Part shown: positions 5,349-6,516 of the stretch, in pieces
Layout of the letters: every line of letters starts with the position of its first letter
Position numbering within the stretch: position 1 is the first letter of the stretch
From: Microcaldota archaeon
Lineage (GTDB): Archaea > Micrarchaeota > Micrarchaeia > Anstonellales > Bilamarchaeaceae
DNA length: 6,516 nucleotides
Direction of reading: 5' to 3'
NCBI GenBank assembly: GCA_021823425.1
Contig: JAKANX010000060.1
Coordinates: 1-6,516 of the forward strand
The notes under the pieces: model-generated
Database searches by the model: none
What the model was told of the DNA's origin: nothing
The model's input: only the letters and a program-made list of their open reading frames with translations
Position numbers and translations under genes: made by a program

Positions 5349-6516
5349 CTAATCCCTCTTGTTCACGATTATCCTGTCGTCCCCGTACACCAGGTAGTCG
5401 GAGAAATAGACGTGATAAACCGCCTCCTTTTCGGCGATGAACGATGCCTTGCCTTTGCGGTCGGTTTCAAGCACGCGCTCCTCGCCCTCGTCCGAAACCA
5501 AAGTGAGCGTTACTGTGGAGGCGACCTTGTCCGAGTCCTTGAGCTTCACGGTGAAATTAATCGTCTCGCCCGTGTAGAACTCGCTCTTCTCCATTTCAAG
5601 GAGCACCAGCTTCTTTTTCACGAACAGCGCGATTATGGAGTTGCGCATGTAGTAAGCAACGCCGAGCGCCGCGGCAATGAGCAGGAGCAGGAGCACGAAG
5701 CCCGCGTTCTCGGCGGGCGGGCCCTCGGCGGCGAGCTTGTTGAGCTCAAGCTTGGCAGAGAGGCTGCGCACGTTGCCCGCGGAAATCGTGAACACGTACT
5801 TCCCGGGGACCGTGAGGGCCTCCCCGTACGTTCCGGAAGACGTGGTATTGGTGAAGTTCACCGCCTGGTCGGGCCGCAGGATTTTCATCTGCGCCTTCTG
5901 CGGCTGCTTGCCCTCCCTGTACACGCTCATGTCAAGCTGGCTGTCCTCGCTCACATAGAGCGGTATCACAAGCGTTTTCACTCCGCGCGTGGAGTTCGGG
6001 CAGGACACGTACGTGACCGAAGTGTTCACGACCGCCATCCCGGGGACGTCGTAGGTGTACGCGCCCTCGTCCTCTGCGAGGAATATCGCGTGCCCGTTCG
6101 CGTCAAGGAGCGCCTCTGTGCTGCCGCCGGGCCAGGTAACGCTGAGCGGGACTCCGGAAATCGGCATCCCCCCTGCGGAGGTGACATTGACCTGCACCGC
6201 GGTCTTGCAGTCCGCCTCCAGCGGCGCGTCCACCATCACGGATGTGTTCTTGCCGAACGCGTAAACGGTCATGTTTATGAAATTGGTGGAGCCGTTGGTG
6301 CCGTTCCCGTAGGTGCCGGGCACGCAGTTGCTCGCGTTCGTCGATTGTATCACGAAGCCCGAGGAGGCGTTTATTCCAGCGCCTCCGTCCGCGTCCAGCT
6401 CTATGAACTGCGAGGCGCCCGAGTCCCCGGTTGTTACGCTGAGCTCGAAGACCGCAGAGCCGTTCTGCTGGAGGTCAAAATTCCCGGTGGGGAAGAGCGT
6501 GCACGCCCATCCGCCG
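5349..6516 (-). CDS. Sequon-rich surface protein with one membrane segment (N-terminus outside window)
   Basis: Function unknown. The frame is open to the window edge, so the gene is 5' partial; a GTG at 6353 is internal and not the start. The 388 visible residues begin with beta-rich sequence containing many Asn-x-Ser/Thr sequons, about a dozen before the membrane and one after it. Residues about 93-170 (VPLSVTWPGG, LLDANGHAIF, EGAYTYDV) look like an Ig-like or macroglobulin-type beta sandwich. A second such unit lies at about 176-258 (VPGKYVFTI). A membrane segment (about 273-290) is followed by RNSIIALFVKKKLVLLE and a third beta domain (about 314-388) with YTGETINFTVKLKD, ETDRKGKASF and YGDDRIIV. 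Charges predict the N-terminal part outside and this last domain inside. The sequon bias fits a glycosylated archaeal envelope protein. Its C-terminus is duplicated in the next gene. A link to RNA polymerase is not suggested, since a terminator intervenes. Confidence 0.8.
   Translation of the reverse strand, partial: GGWACTLFPTGNFDLQQNGSAVFELSVTTGDSGASQFIELDADGGAGINASSGFVIQSTNASNCVPGTYGNGTNGSTNFINMTVYAFGKNTSVMVDAPLEADCKTAVQVNVTSAGGMPISGVPLSVTWPGGSTEALLDANGHAIFLAEDEGAYTYDVPGMAVVNTSVTYVSCPNSTRGVKTLVIPLYVSEDSQLDMSVYREGKQPQKAQMKILRPDQAVNFTNTTSSGTYGEALTVPGKYVFTISAGNVRSLSAKLELNKLAAEGPPAENAGFVLLLLLIAAALGVAYYMRNSIIALFVKKKLVLLEMEKSEFYTGETINFTVKLKDSDKVASTVTLTLVSDEGEERVLETDRKGKASFIAEKEAVYHVYFSDYLVYGDDRIIVNKRD
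5353..5359 (-). promoter_or_regulatory. Ribosome binding site of the short paralog, inside the end of the longer gene
   Basis: AGAGGGA on the minus strand lies five bases before the TTG at 5347. It is made from the last sense codons (AAG AGG GAT) of the upstream gene, just before its TAG at 5349-5351. It supports the TTG start and coupling between the two genes. Confidence 0.55.
5608..5647 (-). repeat. 40-bp direct repeat, copy 2 (long paralog)
   Basis: Partner of 5184-5223, offset by 424 bases in the same orientation, with 39 of 40 identical bases. The identity includes synonymous positions, which protein constraint alone does not explain. Confidence 0.85.

Noticed and set aside
5345..5351. 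Readthrough or fusion of the two membrane genes into one protein
   Set aside because: They are in different frames, with a TAG between them, and the second gene has its own SD and signal-like N-terminus.
6351..6353. GTG as the start of the long membrane protein
   Set aside because: The same frame stays open for 54 more codons to the window edge with similar beta-rich, sequon-rich sequence, and no signal peptide follows the GTG.
6491..6500. A second adapter fragment near the upper window edge (GGAAGAGCGT matches ten adapter bases)
   Set aside because: The match does not continue as adapter on either side (GGTGG precedes it in place of AGATC), and the reading frame of the surface protein runs through it to the last base without disturbance. 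A chance match is likelier, though read support over the last 30 bases would settle it.

Overview
This window carries the start of the archaeal RNA polymerase operon on the minus strand, in the order rpoH, rpoB2 (B''), rpoB1 (B'), rpoA1 (A'). Upstream of it, also on the minus strand, are two tandem paralogous membrane-protein genes of unknown function. RpoH and the B''/B' split identify an archaeon of euryarchaeal or DPANN type. The sequence is GC-rich, AGG is a common arginine codon, start codons include TTG and GTG, and several genes have good Shine-Dalgarno (SD) sites. A small DPANN-like archaeon is a reasonable guess, but nothing here fixes the phylum.

Layout, read in transcription order from high to low coordinates. 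6516-5349: a surface protein whose N-terminus lies outside the window, with a sequon-rich extracytoplasmic part, one membrane segment and a C-terminal beta domain. 5347-4922: a short paralog keeping only the membrane segment and C-terminal domain, with a TTG start just after the stop of the longer gene. 4921-4779: a hairpin plus T-tract terminator, then TATA-like elements and the rpoH leader. 4778-4524 rpoH, 4499-3045 rpoB2, 3035-1212 rpoB1 and 1195-8 rpoA1, separated by only 9 to 24 bases.

The four polymerase genes encode the assembly subunit H, the two halves of the beta-like subunit, and the N-terminal part of the beta'-like subunit. Only about the first 395 residues of A' are visible, so the catalytic aspartate motif is not covered. 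The stop that appears to end rpoA1 is almost certainly an artefact: the first nine bases of the window match the 3' end of the common Illumina adapter, and the TAG straddles that junction. The gene therefore runs off the contig and is not truncated.

No new defence or mobile system is visible. The points most worth a second look are: alanine in RpoB1 where the family has the glutamate of its conserved Glu-Asp pair; a Lys/Ala/Glu-rich insert in the A' zinc-bearing clamp region; and the tandem membrane paralogs, whose Ig-like C-terminal domain is predicted to face the cytoplasm.
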